Assembly (NCBI GenBank): GCA_964016985.1 | Contig: OZ024827.1 | Coordinates: 56,050,137-56,114,136 of the forward strand | Reading direction: 5' to 3' | DNA from: Anodontia alba | Taxonomy: Eukaryota; Mollusca; Bivalvia; Lucinida; Lucinidae | Length of the DNA: 64,000 bases | Shown: one piece after another, positions 1 through 12,256 of the stretch | How the letters are laid out: the number at the start of each line of letters is the position of its first letter | Numbering within the stretch: position 1 is the first letter of the stretch | Program-made: the position numbers and the translations under genes | Notes under the pieces: generated by a model | Databases searched by the model: none | What the model saw: the letters and a program-made list of their open reading frames with translations, nothing else | Told to the model about the DNA's origin: nothing

Positions 1-1094
1 GGGAAAAAAATGGCCCTGCCCCGTGGCCAACATGTTTTACATAGACTTATATAGGAAAAAACTTAAAAAATCTTCTTCTCTGAAAGTGCAAGGCCTAGGC
101 CTTTGATATTTGGTATGTAGCATTGCTTAGAGGTCCTCTGACAAGACTGTTCAAATTATGCCCCTGGGGTGAAAAGAGGCCCTGCCCAGAGCGGGGGAGC
201 AAAAAGCCATTGGCAAGGATTAGGCCTAGGACTATCAAACTAATAGGGAGGATGGACCTGAAAGGTAGATGACCTTAAAAACAAAGGTCAAGGTCATCAT
301 GACCTTTAGTACCAAAAAAGCTTACAAATACAGATGATCCTGAGGGCAAAGGTCAAGGTCACTAAAAAGCTTAATAACTTGGCAATGGTTGGGGCTAGGA
401 CCCTCAAACTTAGAAGGGATGTTGGTCCTCACCAGTAGATGACACCAAGGGCAAAGGTCATTGTAGCGGCCATATTGGATGAAAAATCAAACATTTTTTG
501 GTGTCAATCCATTTCTGTATACCTTCTAAGATAGGCTATAGGAAACGGTTGAAGGTTTATTTGAAATGCATTTTGCATGCAAAATTAAAAAAAATCATGT
601 CAGACAGGAAAATGGGGTACTCTCCCTTAATTGCAGAAAACAACAAGAGTGTCACTAATGATGTCATGTTTGCATAATCACATGAGAAAATAAACATTCT
701 GCTTTCTGTTTTGAGCATTTTTTTCCTTTGCTTTTTTTATGTTTTAACCTGAAGACCCAAGGTTTTGTATACTTAGAAATTGTTAAGTATCAGCATGCGA
801 GTTCTCGCAAAATGCGATGTTTGCATATCTGCTATACAGTTGTTTTATAAACAGACATGTCCAGGCTTTCTTCCTATATTGAAATACATCATATATCTTT
901 CTGATGCTAGGGTTAGCAAAAATTGAGTACTAGAGACTGTACTAAGTACGAGTTTCTTATGACCAGAACATGATCCAGAGGGAAAAGGTCATGGTTGGTC
1001 AAGGTCATCATGACCTTAAGAACCCCATCTCTGTTAGTAATGCTATCTACAATATGATTCAGGTGAGTGATATAGGGCCATTATAGCCCTCTTG
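1..1094 (+). mobile_element. Tandem-repeat (HINE/pearl-like) element, right portion
   Basis: No gene is seen. The first 470 bases hold diverged repeats built around AAGGTCAAGGTCATCATGACC. The segment closes with a tail seen throughout the window: a CAGGTGAGTGATATAGGGCC stretch, a short imperfect hairpin (GGGCCATTATAGCCC), then TCTTG and a T-run ending near 1094. This is the right end of an array-type non-autonomous element whose left end lies before the window. The Helentron-like assignment is an inference from the tail architecture. Confidence 0.5.
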
Positions 1095-1244
1095 TTTCAG
1101 ATTGTGATTCTCGTTTGGTCAAATAAGTTTGCATAGTTCATGTACTCCCATTTGGTAACAAGTCCCAACTGCTCGGTTGCAGTTTCTTTTAGAAATATAT
1201 AGGGCATGTTTGATTATAAGCCACAGAACTACTTAAATACATTA

Positions 1245-1577
1245 AATTGGAAGTGCCATAATTATGTAATACCAAACATGATCAGAATTCATCCATCAGT
1301 TCTTGAGAAAGCGCAGTGAAACCATTTTTCAGCAAAAATTCTAAGTCGAAAAAGGGGCATAACTGTGCCAAAAATATTTTGAGGGTTACCTCCCCTATTG
1401 GTATGAGTTCCCCTTTTCATAATGAACAACTAGTCCGAGTTTCAAGTAAATATCTTCAGTAATGACAGAGATATTACAAAATGTCCAAGTTTTTGCACCA
1501 CGACGACGATGACGCAGACGACGCCAGAGCTATGACAATACCTCGTCGTTTTCTTCGAAAACAGCCGAGCTAATAAT
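1245..1577. repeat. Dispersed-repeat tail with GACGACGATGACGCAGACGACG tract (partial)
   Basis: The stretch reads like the end of a dispersed element: AT-rich sequence, then a GAC/GAT-rich tract at about 1499-1530, then an ending around CCTCGTCGTTTTCTTCGAAA. No open frame of note. I think similar tails are common in bivalve genomes, but no second copy is in this window, so the call is weak. Confidence 0.3.
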
Positions 1578-1930
1578 GGTCATACATTGATCTTTGACCT
1601 TTTATGGCAAGGTCAAGTTTGCTTCCCTATGCATTTGTATGGGAAAAATGTTCAGAATTTCAAACGACTTTTCCTCTGGAGCCTCTGGGCCAATTTTGCT
1701 CAAATTCCATTTGGCCCCCCCCCCCCACCTCCCCTGGAGCAGGGGAATGACAGATTGCTAAACTGGTTACTGTCCATTGACCAAGTTGGCCGCCATGCCC
1801 ATATATCAGGGCTCTGGAAATTTTGAAATCTGAATCGGTCCAGCCGATGATGATGATGTCATCAATGAGCCCAATTCCAAAAAAACAAAATATGTATATA
1901 TCACCTGTCACGAAAACTAATGACAATTGG
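1578..1930 (+). repeat. Copy of the ~340 bp monomer family
   Basis: Contains GGTCATACATTGATNTTTGACC, CTTCCCTATGCATTTGTATGG and TTGGCCGCCATGCCCATATA. The same words recur at 3190-3560, 8740-9150 and 56860-57600. It is one monomer of an array-type element, interrupted by a C-run near 1713. The short frames here are not coding. Confidence 0.55.
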
Positions 1931-3082
1931 CAGTCCTATAACTCCTTTTAAATAATACACCTCAACTCCTTTATATGACGGAAGTCCGGGTATAACAAGC
2001 ATTATCAAAGCTGGCGTCATCAATAAATACAGTCAGGTATGTAAAAAGAAAGAAAGAAAAAAACAAAGAAAAAATGGTTTTGTTGTTATTTCCACCTCCA
2101 CAGGGTTTTCCTAAACTATTTATAAACAACTGATTCCCGTCTTGTATAAGCGCGAAGACGGCGGGAAACAGGAGAGACGGAACGAAACAACTTTCATGGA
2201 CCTTATTAGGTCTAATAAAAAAGGCCTGCGCCACGGGCGGTTTTGCAGTTTTCAATGTTCCAAGATTTGATCAGACTGCTTAAATTTTAAGCACTGACCA
2301 ATCTTGTCTAGCGCAAGTGGTGCATTACTTATTTTTACCGTGAAATCTACCTTGAATTATACTTGCGTGTTACGGCAATCAACAACAAAAAAAAAAAAAA
2401 AAGAAGCAATCAATAATACCCAGATCTGACGCCATTGTATGCGACATCTGATCAGGATGTACACGGTTTGGGAATTCATTTATCCAATCTGGGACCGACA
2501 AACCGTGTTGATGAAAACAAAAAAGAAGAGGAAGAAAACGGGTGCGTTCAAGCGGTGCATTCTTTTATCACTCTCAGTAAAGCGACCTTTGATCTTTTGG
2601 ACACGCCGACTGCACCTGGATGTTTTGCAGTCTCAGTGTATTCACACGTGTCACACAAACGGATTAATTATCAGACTACCGTTACTGATGATTCGTGTTA
2701 ATCGCTTGTTTACCGCACAAAGGTCAGTGAAGTGTTGATTTTTTGACAATGTTTGGATAATGACATAATTAATTTGTGCTGCGGTAGGTTGCCGTTATTC
2801 AGCTGTCTCTCCAATATACATGTCAAATGACCATTTAGAGCCTTTTAACTACCAAAATATCGCATTTAAAAGGTGCGCGGACGTTGTCAGTTTGGGAAGA
2901 CTTGACCGTTTGTGATTTTTTAGACATCATTGATTCGTGAAAATTGTTTGGTTGGGGAAAAATGGGGTTCAAGGCACAAACCTGTTGGACTGATTTATTA
3001 GCGTTTTGGGGTGTTTGAAATCGGTCCAGAATTCTTAATTTCGGTCCAGACCGGCTGTTTTTCCGGTTTTCCCGAGCCCTGC
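1931..3082. other. Stretch without recognised gene or element
   Basis: Short frames on both strands (for example 2435-2738 plus and 1971-2255 minus) have no recognisable domain and overlap each other. An A-run lies at 2386-2402. There is one GT-rich donor-like word (CAGGTATGT near 2034) but no matching exon. I see nothing that I can support as functional. Confidence 0.5.
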
Positions 3083-3989
3083 CATATATGGTAAAAACCT
3101 TTAAAATCTTCTTCTCCAGAACCGAGGATGCCTTATGGCTGAATCTTTGCATAAATCATCAGGGACGAGAGGTCTACCAAAATTGCTAAAATAATGGTCA
3201 TACATTGATGTTTGACCTCTTTACGGCAAGGTCAAGTTTGCTTCCCTATGCATTTGTATTGGAAAAATGTTCAGAATTTCAAATGACCTCCTTTGGAGCC
3301 TCTGGGCCAGTGTTGCTGAAATTTCATGTGGAGCCTCCTTGGGGCAGGAAAACGAAAGATTGCTAAAATTGGTGTGATCCATTGATCAAAATGGCCGCCA
3401 TACCCACATATGGTAAAAACCTTTTAAAATCTTCTTCTCCAGAACCAAATAAGCCCTGGGCCCTAATCTTTGCACAAATTATGAGGTACAGGAGATCTAC
3501 TAAAATTGCTAAAATGATGGTCCTATGTTGACGTTTGACCTTTTTACCCCAAGGTCATATTTGCTTCTCCATGCGTTTGTAGGGGCCATATACATTTATA
3601 TTGGAAGTATCGAGGTGACTTGTAGATCAACAGTAGCTAAAATCGTTCTGAAGGGAAATCTGAGATGGCCGCCATCTTGTTTATGTTTATTATATTTCCC
3701 TGCCACTGTGCTGTTTACATATATAAAATCATGATTCTTGAGAAACCACTTAGCCAATTACCACCAAATTCCACATTGATCCTACTGTGAAATGTGATTG
3801 ATAGTTTGTTCAAATGATCATGCTTTATTGATGGTCAGCCCATATATTCTTCTTCAAAACTAAGAATTACTCAAATGATGATCTTTTCATTAGTTGCGAT
3901 GATAGGATTGGAAAAATGTTGCATAACATCTGGATATCTACAGTGGCTATGTCACTCAGGTGAGCGAGCCGTGGCCCGTGGGCCTCTTG
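3083..3989 (+). mobile_element. Array-type element, distal monomers and right arm
   Basis: Begins inside a monomer of the ~340 bp family (CATATATGGTAAAAACC) and runs into a right arm of about 300 bp that recurs at 10140-10457, 15181-15527 and 19690-20004. The right arm ends CACTCAGGTGAGCGAGCC, a GGCCCGTGGGCC palindrome and CTTG (3986-3989). The left end is missing. Non-coding. Confidence 0.6.
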
Positions 3990-4009
3990 TTTATTATTGA
4001 TTATCTTTC

Positions 4010-5890
4010 TTCTAAACATGCCTCATCTTCTACAAAGTTCTGAAAGCCAACCCTTTCCACTGCCTATCTTGCCATGCCCAGATATTCCGGTGAGAGGAAG
4101 ATTGGCCCACTTTGTGGAGCCATGGGGAGAATTAACACAAAACAAATGGGTCCTCTCTTTTTTACGAGACGGTTTCAGGACTCCATTCAATTTGACTCCC
4201 CCTCTTTCTACAGTGCTGATAAGTCTGAGTCAATCTTCTTCCATGTTATTATGAGAAGAGATAACAGAACTTCTCCAGAAATAGGCAATGGAAAGGGTAC
4301 AAGATGCAGGAACTCCCAGTTTTTATTCCTGGCTATTTCTTGTCCCGAAAAAGAACGGAAAGATACGTCCTGTAATAGATCTTTCTCTGTTGAATCAGTA
4401 CATAAAGAAACAACCATTCAAAATGGTGACAGTCAAGTCAGTACCACAATCGATACTAATCAATGACTGGGCTGTCTCCATAGATTTGACATATGCTTAT
4501 GTACACATTCCGATTCATCCTTGATCCAGGAAGTACCTCTGTTACATGTTTGAAAATCAGGTCTTCCAATTCATGGCCTTACCTTTCGGAATAACCCTAA
4601 GCCTGTGGATTTTCACCAAACTGATGGCCGTAATAGCGGTTCATTTGCATCAACATGCCATCTCACTACTTCCGTATCTAAATATGCAACAGACATATCT
4701 CAAACAATATATATTGCCTTCAAACAGTTCAAAGTCTACAGTCTTTTCCAAATTTAAAGAAGTCAGATTTGATACCAGCTCAGCAATTCACCTTCATAGG
4801 GATGGAATTTCTGACACAACACAATATAGTCAGGGTACCAGCAGATCGCATGGAATCCCTACTTCAGACTTTCAAACAATTTCTAACTCGGACTCAAGTT
4901 TTGGCATGAACTTTCCTTTCTCTTTTGGGCAAACTCAGTTTAGCAGCAGACTTTGTTCTCCTAGGCAGACTTCATTTACAACTGCTTCAAATGTGTCTCT
5001 TATCTGTTTGGAGACCTCATATTCTACCTCTCGATCATAAAGTTCCAATCAACAGTATGATTCAATTTCATTTGAAATGGTGGATGGACACCAATATCTT
5101 TGTTCAGGGAATGTTCGTCCATCCTCCAGATCCCAATGTATTCCTTAACAGAGATGCCAGCCATTATGGATGGATGGGGAGCTCATCTTGAACCGATGAG
5201 ACTATCCTTTCATGGTCGCTGGTCGGAAGACCAATCCCAGCTCCATATCAATATTCTGGAAATTATGGCCATTTGTTTTGCACTGAAGAAAGCCATACAA
5301 TACATACACCACTCTTGTGTTGTGATTTCCACGGACAATACAACAGTGGTCTCGTATATCAACAAACAAGGAGGAACACATTCCCCAGACCTATGCATGG
5401 CGGTATTGGAAATTCTCTGTTGGTGCCTGGAACACGATATTGTACTCAGAATTTGTTATATCCCAGGCAAATTCAATATATTAGCAGACTGTCTCTCGAG
5501 ATTGGACAGCTCTCAATACAGAATGGTCTTTGGATCAATCGGTGGTGAATTCCATTTTTCAAATGCTCAATTTTCCCAGTGTGGATTTGTTTGCGACTCG
5601 ATTCAGTTGCATACTCCCATTGTATATATCCCCAGTTCTGGACAATCAAGCCTTAGTGATAGACGCATTATCAATGAACTGGAACTTTCTACATGCATAT
5701 GCATTTCCACCAACAATTCTGATACCTTCTATTCTAGCCAAGATACGTCAATCTTGGTGCAGAATAGTTCTAATTGCTCTCTCTTTTGCCTCAACGTCTT
5801 CGGTTCTCAGAGGTGTTACAACTACTAGTATCAGCTCCAAATCATCTTCCGTGCTTTCCAAAAGGACCTCTGACAGTGGCAATGTAGATT
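4010..5890 (+). pseudogene. DIRS reverse transcriptase / RNase H, degraded
   Basis: This is the pol part of the DIRS element, copying element RNA into DNA. The frames at 4288-4524, 4546-5040, 5100-5548 and 5530-5904 join only across frameshifts and a stop after IPIHP (near 4524). Readable motifs in order: an RT start VIDLSLLNQYIKK with PIHP after it, a decayed active-site region (SLLPYLN where the copy near 24460 has LFPYLDD), then RNase H blocks NRDASHYG, INILEIMA, STDNTTVVSYINKQGG and PGKFNILADCLSRL. The C-terminal block VDLFATRFS is the DIRS-typical region after RNase H. The active-site loss shows it is dead. Confidence 0.85.
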
Positions 5891-6001
5891 TGCCTATAAA
5901 ATGAAGGAAAATAAAGTTTCAGTAAATTGCATAATCTTTATTGCAGTAGACCTCTAATGACCCATCATTGCTGTTATGAAAACAACTTATCAAAATGAAA
6001 T

Positions 6002-6610
6002 GTGTTTGAACCTCTACATAAAGCATCTAAACTTCATGTTACGATTAAAACAGCCTTTCTATTAGCTCTTGCCACAGCTAAAAGATGTAGCAAAATTCAT
6101 GCCTTGGCAATGGATGCAAATCATTTTAGGTTCAATCAATCAGATGGTTCAGTGCCATTGATAGTACAAACTGGGTTTTTGGCAAAGAATCAGCTTCCGT
6201 CCATTTGCCCATATCCTATAGTTAACCCTGGTTTAGCTTGAACATGTAAAAGGGAACATTTGGATAGGCTTTTATGCCCAATTAGAGCATTAAAATTTTA
6301 CCTTAAAATGACTAGTTCTTATCATCAGAATAGAACTAGATTATTTCAACCAATTAAAGGCAATCATGACATCTCTAAGGCTTGTCTCGAGATGGGTAGC
6401 TTATACTATTAAGCTTGCCTGTAGGAAACTCACCCGAAGAGACACCTCTTTCCTAAAAATTAAAGCTCATGAAGTTAGGACACTATCTTCTTCTTTGGCA
6501 TTCTTTGATAAGGTTCCGCTCAATGACATCCTCAGAGCAGCAGTCTGAAATCAATCTTCTACGTTTGCAAAATTCTACTTGAGAGAAATGTCTCAGCAAA
6601 TGGCAAATTT
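6002..6610 (+). pseudogene. DIRS tyrosine recombinase, C-terminal half, degraded
   Basis: The tyrosine recombinase inserts the circular DNA intermediate. Motifs seen: FEPLHKASKLHV, then ALATAKRCSKIHAL with the first catalytic-type Arg region, then KIKAHEVRTLSSSLAF giving the HxxR box, then FAKFYLREM with the probable nucleophilic Tyr. There is a stop after VNPGLA (6239) and frameshifts further on. The N-terminal half is absent compared with the copy at 32184. Broken remains of a gene, not a working recombinase. Confidence 0.8.
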
Positions 6611-6922
6611 ACATACTTTGGGCCCAATAGTAAGTTGTTGCCCAAAAAGTGGTGGTGGTGGGGGAGGGTGGGGGGCAGGGGCAGGAAAACCTAGCCTTGG
6701 ATGCTTAAAGAAGACTAGCAGCTGCCAAAGTCTACTATACATATGTTAAGGTAATTAATATCTTACATATATGTTATTGGGAACCTAGATCATTCATAAG
6801 ATTATATATCATGAATGTATCTGATTCCCTAGGGTTTCCTGAGTCCTAATCTAGAAGTTAGGGAATTTATATATTATGGTGGTAGAATTAGGGGAACTCC
6901 TCCTTCCTAATTTTTAAGTTCT

Positions 6923-7017
6923 AGCACATTATCTATAGGTTAATGTATTAAGCAGTTAAAATGAAGTTTTTATAAGTAAAACATATTTTAACTAGTAATA
7001 CTTAACCTATAGATAAG
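6923..7017. repeat. DIRS internal complementary region
   Basis: The segment reads AGCACATTATCTATAGG, then GCAGTTAAAATGAAG, then TTTTAACTAGTAATACTTAACC. It is complementary to the left-end start joined to the right-end finish of the related DIRS copies. DIRS elements are known to need such a region as a template for completing their ends and forming a circle. Confidence 0.75.
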
Positions 7018-7066
7018 AGATTCCCTCCTCCCTCCCAGCTTCACTCAGTTATATTGTTTTAGTCTT

Positions 7067-7262
7067 CAAAGAAGCTGACACGTGATCAAAATAGTGGGAA
7101 GAATGACGTCACACAGGTAACTGCCTAAGGAACTTTCTGGATTAAGACACTTAAGGCTTTTTCTGTGGAAGGTTTGAAATACAGAATAGAATAGCACATT
7201 ATCTATAGGTTAAGTATTACTATTTAAAATATGATTTACTTATTCTTATTTACTTCATTTTA
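7067..7262 (+). repeat. DIRS right inverted terminal repeat
   Basis: Inverse of the left repeat at 21618-21791: ACACGTGATCAAAATAG, AATGACGTCACACAGG, then AGCACATTATCTATAGG near the end. It keeps an intact TGACGTCA (CRE-like) palindrome and a CACGTG E-box-like core. Confidence 0.8.
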
Positions 7263-8424
7263 ACCAAATTTCACAGGATTGATCCTTGGGATATACTGAC
7301 TGATAATTGTTCAAAGATTTGGAATCCGTGCAGGATTCTGGTTGGCATGGCAACCAAAAGAAAAAACCCTAATAAAAATCTTCTTGTTAGAAACCACTGG
7401 AACAATTTCAATATAATTTGGTTGAAAATAATGTTCCTTTCGTGATCCTCTGCCAAGATTGTTCAAGCCATGATGATTTGACAAAAAACACAGCCGCAAG
7501 GGGGCGGGGCTTATTTTTCCTATATATCCTGTTATAGAAAACTTTAAAAATCTTCTTGTCAGAAACCACTGGACTGATTTCAATATTACTTGGCAGAAAT
7601 GTTCCTTTGGTGACCCTCTACTAAGATTCTCCAAGTCTAAAAGCAAGGCCACCAGGGGACAGGGCTTATTTTCCCTATATATCTATATAGAAAACTTTAA
7701 AAATCTTCTTGTGAGAAACCACTGGACCAATTTTGATATAATTTTGCAGAAATGTTTCCTTGGTGACCCTCTACCAAGATTGTTCAAGCTGTCATGATTC
7801 GTCAAAAAACATGGCCTCTTGGAGCTGGGCATATTTTCCCTATATATCTATATAGAAAACTTTAAAAATCTTCTTGTCAGGAACCACTTGACCAATTTCA
7901 ATATAATTTGGCAGAAATGTTCCTGTGGTGACGCTCTACAAAGATTGTTCAAGTCACCATGATTCGTCAAAAAAACTTGGCCGCAAGGGGGTGGGGCTTA
8001 TTTTCCCAATATATCAATATAGAAAACTTTAAAAATCTTCTTGTCAGAAGCCACAGGAGCGATTTCAATATAATTTGGCAGATATGTTCCTTTGGTGACC
8101 CTCTACCAAGATTGTTCAAGCCATTGTGATTTGTCAAAAAACATGGCTGCCAGGGGCGGGGCTTATTTTCCACTTATATCTATATAGGAAGCTTTAAAAA
8201 ATCTTTTTGTCAGAAACCATTGTGATTTGTCAAAAAACATGGCTGCCAGGGGCGGGGCTTATTTTCCCCTTATATCAATATAGGAAGCTTTAAAAATCTT
8301 TTCGTCAGAAACCACTGGACCGATTTCAACATAAGTTGGCAGAAAAGTTTCTTTGGTGACCCTCTACCAAGATTTTTCAAGCCTTCATTCCTCAAAAAAC
8401 ATGGCCCCTAGGGGGCCGGGCTTA
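7263..8424. repeat. Tandem array of ~168 bp monomers, left part
   Basis: Repeated words are AAAATCTTCTTGTCAGAAACC, GTGACCCTCTACCAAGATTG and GGGGCTTATTTTCCCTATAT, spaced about 165 to 170 bases. The array is interrupted at 8424 by a complete element and resumes at 10458. The same monomer forms 15716-16380 and 54500-56400. Minus-strand frames here (7311-7652 and others) are by-products of the repeat. Confidence 0.75.
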
Positions 8425-10457
8425 TTAGCTCACCTGAACTATGCTCAGGATGAGCTATAGTGATCATTTTTTTGTCCGTCGTCCGTCCCTGCATCCATCA
8501 GTTAACATTTTCAAATGACTTCTCCTCTGATGCCGCTGGGCCAATTTTGCTATTCATATGGAGCCTCGTTAGGTTGGAGGAATGAAAGATTGGAAAATGG
8601 TTGCAGTCTGAGGACTAAGATTGCCGCCATGCCCATATATGGTAAAAACCTCTAAAATCTTCTTCTCCAGAGCCAAGGATGTCTCAGAGCTGAATCTTTG
8701 CACAGATCATCGGGGACAGGAGTTCTAATAAAGTTGCTAAAATGATGGTCGTACATTGATGTTTGACCTTTTTATGGCGATGTCAAGTTTGCTTCCCTTG
8801 GAATTTGTATGGGCCCCATACATTTGTATGGGAAAAAATGTGGAGAATTTCAAGCAACATCCTCTGAAGCCTCTGGGCCAATGTTGCTCAAATTTCAAGT
8901 GGAGCCTCCTTGGGGCAGGGGAATGAAATATTGCTAAAATGGTTGCGGTTCATTGACTAAGATGGCCGCCATGCCCGTATATGGTAAAAATTCTTCTTCT
9001 CCAGAACCAAATAAGCCCTGGGGCCTAATCTTTGCACAAATCATCGAGGACGGGAGGTTTTCCAAAATTACTGAAATGATGGTCCTATGTTGATGTTTGA
9101 CCTTTTTATGGCAAGGTCAAATTTGCTTTCTCATGCATCTGTATGGGCCCTATACATTTATATGAGAAATATGTTGAGAATTCATATTTTGGACATCTCC
9201 TCTAAAGACTATGATCGAATTGAGTTGAAACTTGATGAGGAACATCGGGGTGCCTAGTGGACTCAAAATAACTAAAACTGAGCCAATCGAAAATCCAAGA
9301 TGGCCGGCACAGCCGCCATCTTGAAAATCAATTTTCGACATCTCTTCCCAAACCTTTGGTCGATTTCAGCCGAAACTTGCTCTGTAGTAACAGGACAACT
9401 TCTGCATTGAAATAAGCTAAAATCCTGTCAGTTGGAAATCCAAGATGGCCCCTATAGCCACCATCTTGAAAATCTGTTCTGGATGTCTTGTCGCAAACCA
9501 CTAGGCAAATTAAGTGGAAACTTACAATGTAGTGACAGGTTGACATGTAGATGAAAAATGGCTAAAATCATGCTGATTGGAAATCCAAAATGGCTGCCAT
9601 AGCCCCTATCTTGAAAACCTATTTTTGACCTCCTCCCAAATCCTTGGGCGATTTGAGTTGAAACACACTGTAGCAACAGGATGGTCTCTAGATCGAAAAT
9701 AGCTAAGACTGTGCCGATCGGAAATCCAAGATGGCCTCCACAGCCCGTATCTTGTATTTAAATGTCTTCATCTCTGAAACTTTTTGACTTGTTAAATTTT
9801 CCATGGTAAAATTTTAAAGTAGGAAATTTGTGAAGCACCAGCAGGGAAAGAAGACACTGAATCACATAGGATGTGTAGCATAGATGGGAGTGGCAACATG
9901 CAATTGAAATACCTCTTCTCCCATCATTTCCTTACTTATTCAATGAAGATCAGTGCTTGGCAAGTCCCTGCTTTCTGGCCAAGATAGATAGATTATAAAA
10001 AGAATGACTCTTGAGGGCAATGAACACACACACAAAGACAAAAAATAGTTGAAGTGCCTAAAACTTACAATATACGATTGAAATAGCAAAACCTTTAAGT
10101 TACAATCAAAATTTTATTCTGCGAGTGTTATCTTCCCTTGCTCCTATGTTGTATATATGTATAAAAACATGACATTGTTAAACACTTTCTCTTCAGAAAT
10201 CGGTTGGCAAATTTCCATCAAGTGTCATGTTAATCCTACTGTTGAAACGGGATTGAGAGTTTGTTCAAATGGTCCTGCTCATATATGGTAAAATAATGAT
10301 AATAATAAAAAAAACACATTCTTTTTCTTCAAAATCAAGAACTACTGAAATGATGATCCTTTCATTAGTTGGAATGACAGGATTGGATAAATGTTGCATA
10401 ATATATCTGCAGTGGCTATTTCACTCAGGTCAGCGAGCCCTGGCGCTGGGCCTCTTG
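8425..10457 (+). mobile_element. Complete array-type element inserted within another array
   Basis: The left end is TTAGCTCACCTGAACTATGC, pairing with GCTCAGGATGAGCT to form a terminal hairpin, followed by a TTGTCCGTCGTCCGTCC tract. Inside are about one and a half ~340 bp monomers (8500-9150) and several ~125 bp monomers with CCAAGATGGCC words (9280-9760). The right arm ends CACTCAGGTCAGCGAGCCC and CTTG. The flanks join as GGGCTTA / TTTTCCC, which is the uninterrupted monomer sequence, so both ends are defined and no target duplication is needed. This fits a Helentron/HINE insertion into a T-run. Confidence 0.75.
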
Positions 10458-10803
10458 TTTTCCCTATATATCTATACAGAAAACTTTAAAAGTCTTCTTG
10501 TCAGAAACCACCAGATATTTAATATAACTTGGCAAAAATGTTTCCTTGGTAACCCTCTACCAAGATTGTTCAAGCCGTCATGATTCCTCAAAAAACAAGG
10601 CCGCTAGGGGAAGGGGCTTATTTTCTTTATATATCTATATAGAAAAATTTAGAAATATTCTTGTCAGAAACAGCTGGACTGATTTCGATATAATTTCCTT
10701 GGTGACCCTCTACCAAGATTATTCAAGCTGTCATGATTCATCAAAAAGCATGGCCGCTAAAGGGCTGGGCTTATATTCCTTATACATGTATATCTTTTTT
10801 TTT
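10458..10803. repeat. Tandem array of ~168 bp monomers, right part
   Basis: Continuation of the array broken at 8424, with two monomers (TTTCCCTATATATCTATAC, then GTCAGAAACAGCTGG). It ends in a T-run at the start of the next element. Confidence 0.7.
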
Positions 10804-12256
10804 AAATCACCTGAGCTATGCTCAGGATGAGCTATAGTGGTCACTTTTTGTCCGTTGTCCGTCTGGTTGTCCGTTAACACTTTCAAACAACAACTCATCC
10901 AAAGCCATTGAAGCGATTTGTCCCTAACTTGGTAAGAATGTTGCTTGGTTAGGGGGCCTTTAAAAATAGCTAAAATGGTGATCTACATCTTGGTTTGGTT
11001 GCCATGGCAACAGAAAGCTCCCATAGACTTATAATGGGAAAATGGTTAAATTGCATTTTCTCCATAACCAGTGAAGTGATGTGAACCATACTTGGCAGTT
11101 ATGATCATTGGATTATTGTCTACTTAGTTTATGTGTTTAAGACCAATGGCCATTTTGTTTGGTTGCCATGGCAACATTAAGTTTTAAAAAAGGAATTTTT
11201 AAATGACATCTCCTCCAAAACCACTGAAGCATTAGGACTCTAATTTTGTACAAATGTTGCTTGGGTAAGGATAATTCAAAATAGCTAAAATTATGGTGGT
11301 CTGCCTCTTGGTTTGCTTCACAGCAACAGAAAGCTCCCATAGGCTTATAAGGGGAAAATGATTAAATTGCATTTTCTCCATAACCAGTGAAATAATGTGA
11401 ACCATATTTGGCAGTTATGATCTTTGGATGATTGTCCACCCAATTTGTGTGTTTTATGACCAATGGCCATTTTGTTTGGTTGCCAGGGCAACATCAAATT
11501 TAAAAAAAAGGAATTATTTAAATGACATCTCCTCCAAAACCACTGAAGCAGTATGACTCTGATTTTGTACAAATGTTGCTTGGGTAAGGATAATTCAAAA
11601 TAGCTAAATTTATGGTGATCTGCCTCTTGGTTTGGTTGCCATGGCAACAGAAAACTCCTATAGACATAATGGAAAAATGGTTAAATTGCATTTTCTTCAT
11701 AAGCAATGAAGTGATGGGAACCATATTTGGCAGTTATGATTATTTGATGATTGTCTACCCAGTTTGTGCATTTCATGACCAGTGGTCATTTTGTTTGGTT
11801 TCCATGGCAACATTAAATTTAAGAAAAAAAAAAAAGATTTTTTTTTCAATGACTACTCCTCCAAAACCACTGAAGCAGTAGGACTCTAATTTGGTACAAC
11901 TGTTAAATGGGTAGGGGCAATTGAAAATAGCTAAAAGTCTGCCAATCTGCCCCTAGGTTTGGTTGCCATGGCAACAGAAAACTTCCATAGACTTATGTGA
12001 GAAAATGGTTAAATTGCATTTTTTCCTTCACCATTGAAGTGGTGTGAACCAAATTTGGCATTTATGATCATTAGATGATTGTCTACCCAATTTATGTGTT
12101 TTATGACCAGCGACGATTTTGTTTGGTTGCCATGGCAACATTTATTTCATAAAAAATGATTTTTTTAAATGACATCTCCTCCAAAACCACAGTAAGCAGT
12201 GTTGCAAACTTCATTACTGCTTATGAAGAGGCAATAAAACCAAGACTCCCATTTTT
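10804..12256 (+). mobile_element. Array-type element with ~320 bp X-box monomers
   Basis: The head is AATCACCTGAGCTATGCTCAGG (hairpin-forming) followed by TTGTCCGTTGTCCGTC. About four monomers of roughly 320 bases follow, each with CATAGACTTATAATGGG, GCATTTTCTCCATAACC and CATCTCCTCCAAAACCACTG. Each carries one or two copies of the palindrome GTTGCCATGGCAAC; perfect copies lie at 10998-11011, 11162-11175, 11635-11648, 11962-11975 and 12126-12139. No right arm is seen before the next head at 12257. Frames on either strand are artefacts of the repeats. Confidence 0.65.

Larger units (their letters stand above)
4008..7262 (+). mobile_element. DIRS-like tyrosine-recombinase retrotransposon, 5'-truncated copy
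   Basis: Order from left to right: reverse transcriptase / RNase H remains, the C-terminal half of a tyrosine recombinase, an internal complementary region, and a right inverted terminal repeat. That order is diagnostic of DIRS elements, which integrate through a recombinase and not a DDE integrase. Gag and the left terminal repeat are absent; the element starts just after the tail of the preceding array element, in sequence matching the gag/RT junction of the copy near 24010. Another piece is lost between about 5905 and 6000, where unrelated AT-rich sequence replaces the recombinase N-terminal half. It is inactive. Confidence 0.85.

Noticed and set aside
1660..1926. 88-residue minus-strand frame
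   Set aside because: It crosses a C-run and repeat monomer; no domain.
2028..2040. Donor-like splice site CAGGTATGT
   Set aside because: No open exon precedes it and no acceptor-bounded partner was found.
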